A program made the position numbers and the translations under genes. 24,643 nt of DNA from DSAR01 sp034437315 (lineage in GTDB: Bacteria; Chloroflexota; Anaerolineae; B4-G1): positions 1 through 24,643 of the forward strand of contig DAOTUC010000073.1 of the NCBI GenBank assembly GCA_034437315.1, in the 5' to 3' direction. A model generated the notes under the pieces. The model saw nothing but the letters and a program-made list of their open reading frames with translations, was not told the DNA's origin and did no database searches. Positions 7,502 to 15,161 of the stretch are shown here, piece after piece; position 1 is the stretch's first letter; the number at the start of each line of letters is the position of its first letter.

Positions 7502-7569
7502 AAGCCCGTCGGGGAGAACCAGATCCGGACTTCGGACACCTCCATATCGAGTGTATCCGCGAGCCGTTT

Positions 7570-8334
7570 TCACATATCCCCTGTGGGGCCGGTCCGGTTC
7601 AGGTCGTGATAGGGGTAGACAGCGGCTGCTTGCGCGGCGGCGCGGACGTCCGGATCGCTTGAGTAGACGCCGCGCCGTTCTGGCGGGATCAATTCCGCGA
7701 TGCGCCTCATCATCTCGTCCCCAATGGCCTCCAGCCTGGCGCGCCGTTTCCGTCCCCGGCCCCCGGCCTGGAAAGGACCGAAGGGCGAACCGACGCGCAT
7801 CGTCACTCGCGCGCGACGCCCCTGCCGCAGCATGGGAAAGATATCGATCATGCCGTCCAGCCCGATGGGCAGGATGCGAGCGCCGGTTTCGGCCGCCAGG
7901 AAGGCGGCCCCCGGGCGCGCCGGGCGCAATACCGCGGCCCACGATCCGCCCTCGGGGAAAATCGCCAGCGCGCCGTCCTGGGCCAAGACATCCGTGGCTG
8001 CGCGCATGGCGTCCCGCGATACACCGCCTCTGTGAACCGGGTAGTATCCCCAGAGCTGGGGAATCCACTTCAGGATCGGCGGGGCGTCGATCAAGTGAAA
8101 GCCGCCCAGAAACTCCAACGGCCATGGCGTCGCCCGCACCAGGCCGACGGTGTCGGCGAAATGGAAATGATTGGCGATCACCAGCAAGGGGCCGCTCTGG
8201 GGCAGATTCTCCCGTCCGACGATGGTCAAGCGGGTCAACACGCCCAGCGCAATCCGCGCCGCCTGGCGCAAGCAGAACCGAATCCAGCGCCGGCGTGGGT
8301 AGGGAAATTGATGGTCTGTCCCTCGTTGTTTCAT
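7570..8334 (-). CDS. 1-acyl-glycerol-3-phosphate acyltransferase family protein
   Basis: This 254-residue PlsC-type acyltransferase, a family that transfers acyl groups to lysophosphatidic acid or other lipid acceptors at the inner membrane, has the signature NHxxxxD motif at H56-x4-D61, the glycerol-phosphate-binding region PVHRGG (99-104) and the FPEGG motif (126-130). An N-terminal amphipathic, basic stretch precedes the catalytic domain. I chose ATG at 8,334 because GGAG lies 7 nt upstream; an in-frame GTG immediately before it is the alternative. The gene converges on the Rieske gene, leaving 68 bp between stops with no clear terminator. It lies 69 bp downstream of the large surface-protein gene. 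A role in carotenoid-ester or glycolipid acylation is possible but unsupported. Confidence 0.87.
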   Translation of the reverse strand: MKQRGTDHQFPYPRRRWIRFCLRQAARIALGVLTRLTIVGRENLPQSGPLLVIANHFHFADTVGLVRATPWPLEFLGGFHLIDAPPILKWIPQLWGYYPVHRGGVSRDAMRAATDVLAQDGALAIFPEGGSWAAVLRPARPGAAFLAAETGARILPIGLDGMIDIFPMLRQGRRARVTMRVGSPFGPFQAGGRGRKRRARLEAIGDEMMRRIAELIPPERRGVYSSDPDVRAAAQAAAVYPYHDLNRTGPTGDM

Positions 8335-8403
8335 CACTATTCTCCATTCTATCTCTACAGGGTCAACCCCCGCCCTCTTGGGGCGCTTTTGTGACGCCAG
8401 CGG

Positions 8404-11208
8404 CTATTCCCCCGCTTGTCCCTGGGCGCGCCGACGAGTGCTCATAAACCAGACGGCGAAGACGGCGACGATGAGCAGACTCAGGGTGATCAGCAGATCG
8501 GAGCAACTGAACGGCGGGGGCGCATCGGCGGGCGGAGGGCTCGCCTGGGTCGCGGTCGGGCGCGCCGGCGTCCGGGTCGCCGTCGGTTGCGGCGTCTCCG
8601 TCTTCTTCGGCGTCGCCGTCTCCGTTGGAGGAGGCGATTCATACTCAAATTCTCGATCCAATTCCGGCGCCAGCGCCCGGCTGCCGGATTCCGACGAAGG
8701 ACGCCAGAGGGGCGCTCGCTCCTGGCTTTCCCGGTCGGTCAATTGGACCACATCGTCCGGCTCATCCACCGACACGGCATAGATATTGTCATAACCCTCC
8801 CGTTTGGAATGGAAAAACACGCGCGAACCGTCGCAATTCCACGTGGGCGCCTGATCGACGGCGGGGTGGTCGGTCAGGCGGTGTAAATCGCCGGAGACCG
8901 CATCGTAGGCGTAAATATCCCAATCGCCGCTGCGGTTGGATTGGAAAGCGATCCACCGTCCATCCGGCGACCAGGCAGGCGACATGTTATCGCCCGCGCC
9001 CTGGGTGACCGGTTGGGCCTCGTCGCTGTTGGGGTTGAGAAGATAAACGTCCCAATTACCGTGCAGATTGGACAGATAGACGATGGCTAAACCATTGGGC
9101 GACCAGGCGGGGTCGACGTCATCGGCGGGGCCGGCGGTGCGCCGCCGTTCGTCGCTGCCGTTGGAACGGATGGTGAAAATGTCCCAGTTCCCCGCCCGAT
9201 TCGATTGAAAGGCCAGTGCGGAACCGTCCGGTTTCCAGAAGCCGTTTGCGTCGTCTCCCGCGTCGCTCGTGAGCCGGACCGGAGGACGACCGGCGCCGAC
9301 GTCGAGCCGGAAGAGGTCCCAATTCCCCTCCCGATTCGATTGGAAGACCAGCCTAGCGCTGACGCAGGCCTCGCCCACGATCGTGCACGCCGGCGACCAG
9401 ACGGGCGCGACGTCGTCCGCCGGATGCGCGGTCTGCCGGGTCTGGTAGCGACCGTAGAGGTCCATCGTGTAGATGTCCCATTGGCCGTCCCGGTCGGATT
9501 GGAAGGCGATCCACCGCCCGCCGTGGGGGGAGAAAGACGGGGCTATGTCGCGCCCCTGGCGGCGGGTCAGGTTATAGACGGGCGCTTGCGTTTCCCCGGC
9601 AAAGGGCAAGCGGGCCAGATCCCACGCGCCGTCAGCGTCGGTGTGGAAGATCGGCGCCGGCGGGCAAGCGGGGCAATCCACGTCCACCGCCGGGCAGGGA
9701 CAATCCGGGCAGGCGGGACATTCGGCGGGCCGGGTTGACGGGGACGCAAGGGGCGCGCTGGCGTGAGTCACGGGCGTCACTGTCTGCAAGGCGGCGGACG
9801 GCGGCGGAGTCGCCAACGTTCCCATCTCCGCTGGCGTAGACGTAGGGGGGACAGGGCGGTCTTGAACGGGCAAAGCGTCCGCCAGGCCCAGGCCGCCGGC
9901 CACCGTCGATGGCTGCCAGAGCGGGAAGCGTTCGACGATCATCCGTTCATCACTCTCCCGCCCGGTCAGGCGGACGACGTCTCGCGGGTCGTTCAGGGCG
10001 ACGGCGTAAAGCTTGGCGTCGCCGCTCCGGTCGGAATGGAAGATCACGCGGGAGCCGTCGCAGTTCCACGTGGGGGCTTCGTCAGCGGCGGGATCGTCGG
10101 TCAGCTGGCGCAACACGCGGGCGTAGATGCCGTAGGCGTAGATGTCCCACTGACCATTTCGGTCTGATTGGAACGCGATCCACTGCCCGTTCGGGGACCA
10201 GACGGGCCGCCGGTTATCCCCATCGTCCCGCGTCAGATAAAAGGGCAATCCACCGCTCAGGTAATTGACGTACAGGTCCCAATCGCCGCGCCGGTTGGAG
10301 ACGTAAGCGATAGCCCGCCCATCGGGCGACCAGGCGGGCTCAATCTCGTCGGCCGGATCGTTGCTCAGCTGTCGCTCGTCGGTCCCATCGGGATTGATCA
10401 TGAAGAGATCCCAATTGCCGCGCCGGTCGGATTGGAAGGCCAGCGCCGAAGCGTCGGGCCGCCACACGGGGTTGACGTCGTTCCCCGCGTCGCTCGTGAT
10501 CTGGGCCGGGGGGCCGCCGGCGCCGACGTCGAGCCGGAAGAGGTCCCAATTCCCCTCCCGGTCGGATTGGAAGGCCAGCGTACCGGTGACGCAGGTCTCG
10601 CCCACGACCGTGCACGCCGGCGACCAGGCGGGCGCGACGTCGTCCGCCGAATGCGCGGTTTGCCGGGTCTGATAGCGACCGTAGAGGTCCATCGTGTAGA
10701 TGTCCCACTGGCCATGCCGGTCGGATTGGAAGGCGATCCACTGCCCGCCGTGAGGGGAGAGGGACGGCGCCAGGTCACGCCCCTGGCGGCGGGTCAGGTT
10801 ATAGACGGGCTCTTGCGTTTCCCCGGCAAAGGGCAAACGGGCCAGGTCCCACGCGCCATCAGCGTCGATGTGGAAGATCGGCGCCGGCGGGCAAACGGGG
10901 CAATCCACGCCCGCGACGGGGCAAGGGCAGGTCGGGCAGGCGGGACAATCGGCAGCCGCAGTGGAAACCGGCGACGGCGTGGCGCGAGGCGCTGGCGGCG
11001 GCGTGGCGCGGGGTAATGGCGTGGGGGTCGGGCTAGCGGTAGGCGTCGGCGTGGCGGTGGGAGTGCGCGTTGGCGTGGGGGTCAGCGAGGGGCTGATCGT
11101 CGGCGTGAGTAAAAACAGAGCGTTAACCTCGGCGCGGGCGGCGATCCCGATCCCAAAGAGCAGGATAGTCAAAAGTCCAACGAGAAGACGTCGCGTTCTC
11201 TTGAACAT
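8404..11208 (-). CDS. Membrane-anchored protein with two TolB-like propellers
   Basis: This 934-residue exported protein has a signal sequence or N-terminal anchor at about 1-26, then a Thr-Pro-rich linker (about 35-80). It then carries two copies of one module: a cysteine-proline cluster (C88, C91, C94, C96, C103, C106 in copy one) followed by six to seven TolB/PD40-type blades, each ending in a variant of AFQSDRxGxWD(I/L)(Y/F). Copy two begins at about residue 497. After it come a second TP-rich linker and a C-terminal membrane helix (about 905-922) with a short arginine-rich cytoplasmic tail. PD40 repeats fold as beta-propellers that bind proteins or glycans. I chose ATG at 11,208 because AAGGAG lies 6 nt upstream and the signal sequence follows at once. 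The function is unknown; sensing or adhesion at the cell surface is plausible. Confidence 0.85.
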   Translation of the reverse strand: MFKRTRRLLVGLLTILLFGIGIAARAEVNALFLLTPTISPSLTPTPTRTPTATPTPTASPTPTPLPRATPPPAPRATPSPVSTAAADCPACPTCPCPVAGVDCPVCPPAPIFHIDADGAWDLARLPFAGETQEPVYNLTRRQGRDLAPSLSPHGGQWIAFQSDRHGQWDIYTMDLYGRYQTRQTAHSADDVAPAWSPACTVVGETCVTGTLAFQSDREGNWDLFRLDVGAGGPPAQITSDAGNDVNPVWRPDASALAFQSDRRGNWDLFMINPDGTDERQLSNDPADEIEPAWSPDGRAIAYVSNRRGDWDLYVNYLSGGLPFYLTRDDGDNRRPVWSPNGQWIAFQSDRNGQWDIYAYGIYARVLRQLTDDPAADEAPTWNCDGSRVIFHSDRSGDAKLYAVALNDPRDVVRLTGRESDERMIVERFPLWQPSTVAGGLGLADALPVQDRPVPPTSTPAEMGTLATPPPSAALQTVTPVTHASAPLASPSTRPAECPACPDCPCPAVDVDCPACPPAPIFHTDADGAWDLARLPFAGETQAPVYNLTRRQGRDIAPSFSPHGGRWIAFQSDRDGQWDIYTMDLYGRYQTRQTAHPADDVAPVWSPACTIVGEACVSARLVFQSNREGNWDLFRLDVGAGRPPVRLTSDAGDDANGFWKPDGSALAFQSNRAGNWDIFTIRSNGSDERRRTAGPADDVDPAWSPNGLAIVYLSNLHGNWDVYLLNPNSDEAQPVTQGAGDNMSPAWSPDGRWIAFQSNRSGDWDIYAYDAVSGDLHRLTDHPAVDQAPTWNCDGSRVFFHSKREGYDNIYAVSVDEPDDVVQLTDRESQERAPLWRPSSESGSRALAPELDREFEYESPPPTETATPKKTETPQPTATRTPARPTATQASPPPADAPPPFSCSDLLITLSLLIVAVFAVWFMSTRRRAQGQAGE
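8700..10947. repeat. Internal tandem duplication of about 1,227 bp
   Basis: The DNA encoding the first Cys-Pro/propeller module (about 9,721-10,947) is repeated as the second module (about 8,700-9,720). Matching landmarks are spaced exactly 1,227 bp (409 codons) apart: TGGAAGATCGG at 9,644 and 10,871, and CGGCGCCGAC at 9,291 and 10,518. Long stretches are identical at nucleotide level, so the duplication is fairly recent or kept similar by gene conversion. Confidence 0.85.
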
Positions 11209-11259
11209 GCACAGCTCCTTCAAATACCAGTCCCCCAAAAAAGTCGGGGCGCGGGGCCC

Positions 11260-12366
11260 TCACGTCAGGCCGGATCGGGTCTCTTCCACCACGTGATCGA
11301 CGACCGCCTCAAAATGCCCGGCCCGACGATAAACCTCAATTTGCCGGTCAGCGCTGGCGCCTCGGCTCAGGATACGGTCGACGTATTCGACCTCCGCCCG
11401 GCTGCCCAGTTCGTCCACCACGTCATCGATCCACGCCAGAATCTCCGCCATCAGGTCAGCGTATGGCGCTTCCTGCGCCTTGCCCAGGTCGATCAGGTTG
11501 CCGTAGATGCCATAACGCACGGCGCGCCATTTATTCTCGTCGAGGAGGTTCTTGCGATAGATGCGCCACGACTGATTGGCCCGGCGCAAGCGCACCAATT
11601 TGGCGATGATCGCCTGCACCAGCGCGACCAGGCACAAGGTCTCATCCACCTGGGTGCACATATCCGGGATGCGGATTTCTAACGTAGGGAATTTCTCACT
11701 GGGGCGCACGTCCCACCAGATATGCGTCGGCTCGTCGAGGCTGTGAGTCGATAACAGCACGTCCACGTAATGACGATAATCGGCGTAGGAAATGAACTGT
11801 AATGGGATTCCTGTGCGGGGGAGGCTTTCAAAGACGACGCTGCGATAGGACTTCAGGCCAGTGTCGCGGCCGTGCCAGAATGGAGAACTGGTGGAAAGAG
11901 CCAACAGGTGAGGCAGAAAATAGCGGATTTGATTCATCACGTCGATGAGCAAGTCTCGATCCTCAATGCCGATGTGAATGTGCATGCCGAAGATCAGCAA
12001 CCGGCGTCCTACATCCTGCAAAAAGCGCACCAATTCCGGATAGCGACCAAAGGGTGAGACCTCCTGCCGGGCCCAGGAGGAAAAGGGGTGCGTGCCGGCG
12101 GCCGCGACCCACAAGCCCTCTCGCTCCGCCATTTTGCAGATCGACCGGCGCACACGAATCAGTTCCTGGCGCGCCTCCGCGACGTCCCGGCAGATGCGAG
12201 TCCCGGCTTCGACCTGGGATTGGAGAAATTCCGGCCTGACCTGATCGGGCAAGACCACGTTGCCCCGTTCGAGAAAGCGCTGCACGTACGAGCGCAATTC
12301 TCGCGTCGCCGGGTCGATAATCTGGTACTCTTCCTCAATGCCGATGTTTAGTGATACCGGTTCCAT
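11260..12366 (-). CDS. Carboxylate-amine ligase, YbdK/GCS2 family
   Basis: This 368-residue member of the glutamate-cysteine ligase family 2 belongs to a group of ATP-dependent enzymes joining a carboxylate to an amine. Typical features are the N-terminal GIEEEYQIID (9-18), AGTHPFS (90-96), FGMHIHIGIED (127-137) and a later DVRPSEKFPTLEIRIPD segment. E. coli YbdK has weak glutamate-cysteine ligase activity; the physiological substrate in this lineage is unknown. I chose ATG at 12,366 because GGAGG lies 5 nt upstream and the GIEEE motif then sits at the normal place. An in-frame extension to 12,582 has no family similarity and runs toward the divergent tRNA promoter. A 10-bp direct repeat (12,515-12,534) lies in that upstream gap. 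Confidence 0.85.
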   Translation of the reverse strand: MEPVSLNIGIEEEYQIIDPATRELRSYVQRFLERGNVVLPDQVRPEFLQSQVEAGTRICRDVAEARQELIRVRRSICKMAEREGLWVAAAGTHPFSSWARQEVSPFGRYPELVRFLQDVGRRLLIFGMHIHIGIEDRDLLIDVMNQIRYFLPHLLALSTSSPFWHGRDTGLKSYRSVVFESLPRTGIPLQFISYADYRHYVDVLLSTHSLDEPTHIWWDVRPSEKFPTLEIRIPDMCTQVDETLCLVALVQAIIAKLVRLRRANQSWRIYRKNLLDENKWRAVRYGIYGNLIDLGKAQEAPYADLMAEILAWIDDVVDELGSRAEVEYVDRILSRGASADRQIEVYRRAGHFEAVVDHVVEETRSGLT

Positions 12367-12548
12367 ACCATCCTCCAAATGATCCTCCAGAGCGATTATA
12401 TCACAAGCCCCTTGCGACCCCAAATCGTGCGGACGCCGGGAAAACGCAGCGGCAAACGAAGCGCCGCGCCCCAAATTGCTATACAAATCAGAAAAACCAT
12501 TCATGGTCAGAAAGTCATTCGCATTCATTCGCATCCTGAGCGTTAAAG

Positions 12549-12576
12549 TTGACAAGTGAAGAATGGTAGGTATAAT
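12549..12576 (+). promoter_or_regulatory. Consensus promoter of tRNA-Leu
   Basis: TTGACA (12,549-12,554) and TATAAT (12,571-12,576) both match the sigma70 consensus perfectly, with a 16-bp spacer. The tRNA begins 15 bp after the -10 box, as expected for a short 5' leader. Confidence 0.85.
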
Positions 12577-12591
12577 AAGCATCGCAAGTCA

Positions 12592-12674
12592 GCCCCGGTG
12601 GCGGAATAGGCATACGCGGCAGGTTGAGGGCCTGTGCCTTTAATGGCGTGCTGGTTCGAATCCAGTCCGGGGCA
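12592..12674 (+). tRNA. tRNA-Leu (anticodon GAG)
   Basis: This 83-nt class II tRNA has the acceptor stem GCCCCGG/CCGGGGC (12,592-12,598 with 12,667-12,673) and discriminator A at 12,674. A D-arm with GCGGAA and GGC follows. The anticodon stem GCAGG/CCTGT encloses the 7-nt loop TTGAGGG with anticodon GAG, which reads leucine CUC/CUU codons. A long variable arm (GCC...GGC stem) and a T-arm with GGTTCGAATCC complete the cloverleaf. The 3' CCA is not encoded; TAA follows the discriminator. It has its own promoter upstream and a terminator about 55 bp downstream, so it is a single-gene unit. Confidence 0.95.
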
Positions 12675-12727
12675 TAATCAACACACAGCTTTTCCCGCGG
12701 TTTTTCTTCTGACGAAGCTTCTGGCGA

Positions 12728-12750
12728 AGCCCCCGATTGAGGGGGCTTTT
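12728..12750 (+). terminator. Rho-independent terminator after tRNA-Leu
   Basis: A 7-bp GC-rich stem, AGCCCCC (12,728-12,734) with GGGGGCT (12,741-12,747), encloses a 6-nt loop and is followed by a short T-run. It ends the tRNA transcript. Confidence 0.8.
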
Positions 12751-12756
12751 GTCTAT

Positions 12757-12788
12757 ATAAGTGGACCCCCACATAAGTGGACCTCCAC
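12757..12788. repeat. Two tandem 16-bp repeats
   Basis: ATAAGTGGACCCCCAC (12,757-12,772) is followed directly by ATAAGTGGACCTCCAC (12,773-12,788), with one mismatch. It lies just past the tRNA terminator and has no coding explanation. Confidence 0.75.
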
Positions 12789-12831
12789 CAAGGCGCGGCG
12801 CTGGCGGCTCGACCGCATCGCGAAGAGGCGA

Positions 12832-12951
12832 CTTCTCAATAAACCGAGGGCTTGTTCGTAGTAGGCGCTTTAGCGCCCCTAAAAGCGCGCTATATAGCGC
12901 GCTAGACAGCGCGCGCACCTACGAACAGATTCACCCCAAGTTATTGAGAAG
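12832..12951. repeat. 120-bp compound palindromic element
   Basis: The ends are a perfect 11-bp inverted repeat, CTTCTCAATAA (12,832-12,842) and TTATTGAGAAG (12,941-12,951). Inside lies a second 9-bp pair, TGTTCGTAG (12,853-12,861) and CTACGAACA (12,919-12,927). In the centre are a 6-bp hairpin (12,863-12,876) and a perfect 20-bp palindrome (12,884-12,903). The nested symmetry suggests a MITE-like or extragenic palindromic repeat. No target-site duplication is obvious. Confidence 0.75.
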
Positions 12952-13012
12952 ATACACGAAAACTGACGAGGGATTCGGAAATCAATACCCCACCCATACA
13001 CACACGAGCGGG

Positions 13013-13077
13013 CACGAGCCCCCTACGACGCAACCCTGTAGGGACGATCTCTCGTGGTCGCCCTGAGCGAAAGGGCG
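13013..13077. repeat. Cluster of hairpin-forming inverted repeats
   Basis: CACGAG (13,013-13,018) pairs with CTCGTG (13,051-13,056). Nested inside, CCCTAC (13,021-13,026) pairs with GTAGGG (13,038-13,043). Next to it, CGCCCT (13,059-13,064) pairs with AGGGCG (13,072-13,077). These fill the otherwise gene-free 390 bp between the tRNA terminator and the cupin gene, together with the 120-bp palindrome. Confidence 0.6.
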
Positions 13078-13178
13078 TGTCAATTTCTTCCAGGTCCCCG
13101 AGGGCCATTTAAGCGAGTGGGTCGCGACGCGGCGGGCCTGTGGAGATCGCTATAGAATGCATACTCCGAGGTAAAGTG

Positions 13179-13502
13179 ATGTCATTTTTCTCTATGGACG
13201 AATTACCCGCCGTCGATATGCTGCCCGGCGTCGCCCGCCGAGCCGTCTACATCGAAAACGTGATGATGACGTTCTTCCATTTTGAGCCGGGGAGCGTCGT
13301 GCCGGAACACAGCCACCCCCACGAACAAATCACCTACATCGTGAAAGGGGCGATGGAATTCACGCTGGCGGGGGAGACCCGCGTGCTTCGCGCCGGCGAC
13401 GGGGTGTGCTGCCCGCCGGACGCGGATCACAGCGCCGTCATCCTCGACGAGCCGACCGTCGCGCTCGACGCCTGGCACCCGTTGCGCGAAGATTACATGT
13501 AG
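13179..13502 (+). CDS. Small cupin-domain protein
   Basis: This 107-residue protein consists of a single cupin barrel. Cupin motif 1 is visible from G38 to G57 with metal-ligand candidates H44, H46, H48 and E49 (or Q50). Motif 2 follows at about residues 73-86 with H84. Such small cupins bind a divalent metal and serve as isomerases, dioxygenases or ligand sensors; the reaction here cannot be assigned. I chose ATG at 13,179, with a GAGG ribosome-binding site upstream, over an in-frame TG-type start 13 codons earlier. A TATAGA at about 13,151 could be a -10 box but has no clear -35. The stop is 20 bp before the M23 peptidase start, so the two may be co-transcribed. Confidence 0.82.
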   Translation: MSFFSMDELPAVDMLPGVARRAVYIENVMMTFFHFEPGSVVPEHSHPHEQITYIVKGAMEFTLAGETRVLRAGDGVCCPPDADHSAVILDEPTVALDAWHPLREDYM

Positions 13503-13522
13503 CGCTCCGGGCGACGATAGCG

Positions 13523-14341
13523 ATGCAGCAAAAGAGCGGTTGTGGGCGCACGTTGCTCCTGTTAATCTTCGGCCTACTTTGCCTGGGCGTCCTGTTGGGC
13601 ATTTATTTGCAGGACGCCTACCAGGGTATGCGCCCCAGGCCATTGCCAGCCTTCCCCACGACGCCGCCCTACACGGCATGGCCCACGCCGCCGCCGGCGC
13701 TCGCCTTCGATTTTCCCCTGCTGCCGGCCGAGCACTACGCCCCTTACGTCCAGGGAATCTCCGGGCCGCTGGCGGTCGACACGCGGTATGGAGCCCAGAA
13801 CCCGGCCCAGGGAAATCGCGCCAACTGTTTTCGCGACGTCAACGGGCGCCCCGTCCCCTTCAGTCAACTCTATCACGCCGGCGTGGACCTGTTTGGCGTC
13901 GACGACGCCGGTCAGGTCGTCTGGGGGCAAGCCAAGCACGCGCCGGTCTACGCCGTCGCCGACGGCGTGACCGTGTTCACGTTGAACGCTGGCAGCGAAG
14001 GACACATCGTGGGCGTTGAGCACCGTTTGATCGATGGCAGCGCCATCTACTCGATTTACTGGCACGTCAGTCACGTCCAGGTAGAGGCGGGACAACCGGT
14101 CGTCCGCGGGCAAATGATCGCCGTCGTCCACGACTTGGGCGCCAATAGCCACCTCCATTGGGAGATGCGCACATTCTATGACGGCTCGGACCTCTTCCCG
14201 GCCGGGAGCGCTGGCGCGCGGGGGACCTGCAACCGTCAGCTCGCCGGCGTCGGATACACCTGGGACGATACACCCATCCGCGCCCACCCCGATTACTACG
14301 GATACCTCGACCCCACCGCCTTCGTCGAAAGCCGCCGCTGA
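13523..14341 (+). CDS. M23-family (LytM) metallopeptidase, membrane anchored
   Basis: This 272-residue protein has an uncleaved-looking N-terminal membrane helix (about 10-29), a short Pro/Thr-rich linker (36-60), and a C-terminal LytM fold facing outward. The zinc site is complete: H118-x3-D122 (YHAGVD), H181 in YWHVSH as a catalytic histidine, and H210-L-H212 (SHLHWEM). Family members cut peptide cross-bridges in the cell wall, although many homologues act on other peptides or only bind. I chose ATG at 13,523 because the membrane helix follows; the in-frame extension upstream overlaps the cupin gene in a shadow frame. No strong Shine-Dalgarno precedes it. Confidence 0.88.
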   Translation: MQQKSGCGRTLLLLIFGLLCLGVLLGIYLQDAYQGMRPRPLPAFPTTPPYTAWPTPPPALAFDFPLLPAEHYAPYVQGISGPLAVDTRYGAQNPAQGNRANCFRDVNGRPVPFSQLYHAGVDLFGVDDAGQVVWGQAKHAPVYAVADGVTVFTLNAGSEGHIVGVEHRLIDGSAIYSIYWHVSHVQVEAGQPVVRGQMIAVVHDLGANSHLHWEMRTFYDGSDLFPAGSAGARGTCNRQLAGVGYTWDDTPIRAHPDYYGYLDPTAFVESRR

Positions 14342-14355
14342 CATCCAAGAGCAAT

Positions 14356-14384
14356 TTGCCGTTTGTAGAATCCTCGTTTATAAT
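14356..14384 (+). promoter_or_regulatory. Promoter giving a near-leaderless mRNA
   Basis: TTGCCG (14,356-14,361, four of six consensus) and a perfect TATAAT (14,379-14,384) are 17 bp apart. The start codon of the prepilin peptidase is at 14,393, only 8 bp past the -10 box. Transcription would therefore start at or within a base or two of the ATG. Confidence 0.65.
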
Positions 14385-14392
14385 CCACTTCA

Positions 14393-15139
14393 ATGACCGC
14401 TTTACTTGCCTTTCTCGGATTACTCGTCGGCGCGTTGGTCAACCATCTCGCCACCGATTTGATGGCCCGGCGTTCGCTGACGGCCCCCAACTGCCCTTAC
14501 TGCGGCGAAGTTCGACCGCGTCGCCAATGGCTGGCGACGCTGGCTTTTCTGGCGGGAAAGCATCGCTGCCCCTCCTGCGACGCCCCCATTCGCTGGCGCT
14601 ATCCGCTGGTTGAGATCGGCCTGTCCGTCACCTTTGGCTATCTGTGGATTACACTGGGGCCGTCGGTCAAGCTCGCTCTCTACCTGACCTACGCCGTCAT
14701 TTTCGCGCTGGTGCTCATCACCGATCTGGAGCGCCGCTTGATTCTCAACGCGGTGATGTACCCCGCCATCGCGCTCGCCATCGTCGCCATCCCCATCACA
14801 CCCGGATTACGGTGGTGGAACGCCCTGCTTGGCGGCGCTATCGGTTTCGGTTTCTTCTGGGTCGCGGCGGTGGTGGGCAACCTCCTCTTCGGCAGCGGCG
14901 CGTTGGGGGGCGGAGACGTCACGTTAGCCGCCTTTATCGGCTTAATCACCGGCTTTCCCCTGGTGATTGAGGCCCTGGTGCTGGCGATATGCATCGGCGC
15001 CGCGCTCAGCCTGCTCCTGCTGATCTTTCGCATTCGGACCTTGCGCGATCATATCCCCTACGGGCCATTCCTCGTCATCGGGGCGGTTATCACGCTGATG
15101 TGGGGCTACGCTATCGCCAAAAATTTCCTGAACATCTAG
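14393..15139 (+). CDS. Prepilin peptidase (A24 family, PilD-like)
   Basis: This polytopic aspartic peptidase cleaves the leader of type IV pilins and pseudopilins at the inner membrane and often methylates the new N-terminus. The 248 residues form about seven to eight hydrophobic segments. The N-terminal cytoplasmic domain carries the two CxxC zinc pairs C34/C37 and C59/C62 found in bifunctional members. The catalytic aspartates are D111 in ITDLERRLI and D175 in GGGD (the GxGD motif). No Shine-Dalgarno lies before the ATG, which fits the promoter placed 8 bp upstream. No pilin or secretion ATPase gene is in the window, so its substrates lie elsewhere. Confidence 0.93.
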   Translation: MTALLAFLGLLVGALVNHLATDLMARRSLTAPNCPYCGEVRPRRQWLATLAFLAGKHRCPSCDAPIRWRYPLVEIGLSVTFGYLWITLGPSVKLALYLTYAVIFALVLITDLERRLILNAVMYPAIALAIVAIPITPGLRWWNALLGGAIGFGFFWVAAVVGNLLFGSGALGGGDVTLAAFIGLITGFPLVIEALVLAICIGAALSLLLLIFRIRTLRDHIPYGPFLVIGAVITLMWGYAIAKNFLNI

Positions 15140-15161
15140 ACGCTGCTGAAAAGCCGCCCCA

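Noticed and set aside
8350..8400. Terminator for the propeller gene
   Set aside because: The small GC stem there is followed by a T-run only on the plus strand, the wrong direction for the minus-strand gene.
7481..8447. Long open frames on both strands over the acyltransferase gene (288 and 298 residues)
   Set aside because: Arg/Pro/Gly-rich shadow translations typical of GC-rich DNA; only the frame with HxxxxD and FPEGG motifs is real.
9205..11016. Plus-strand ORFs opposite the propeller gene (for example 282 residues at 10,168-11,016)
   Set aside because: They are antisense shadows of the repeats, and their apparent internal repetition only mirrors the duplicated coding sequence.
12592..12788. 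Integrated element using tRNA-Leu as attachment site
   Set aside because: No integrase and no repeated tRNA 3' end within the window; the 16-bp tandem repeat does not match the tRNA.
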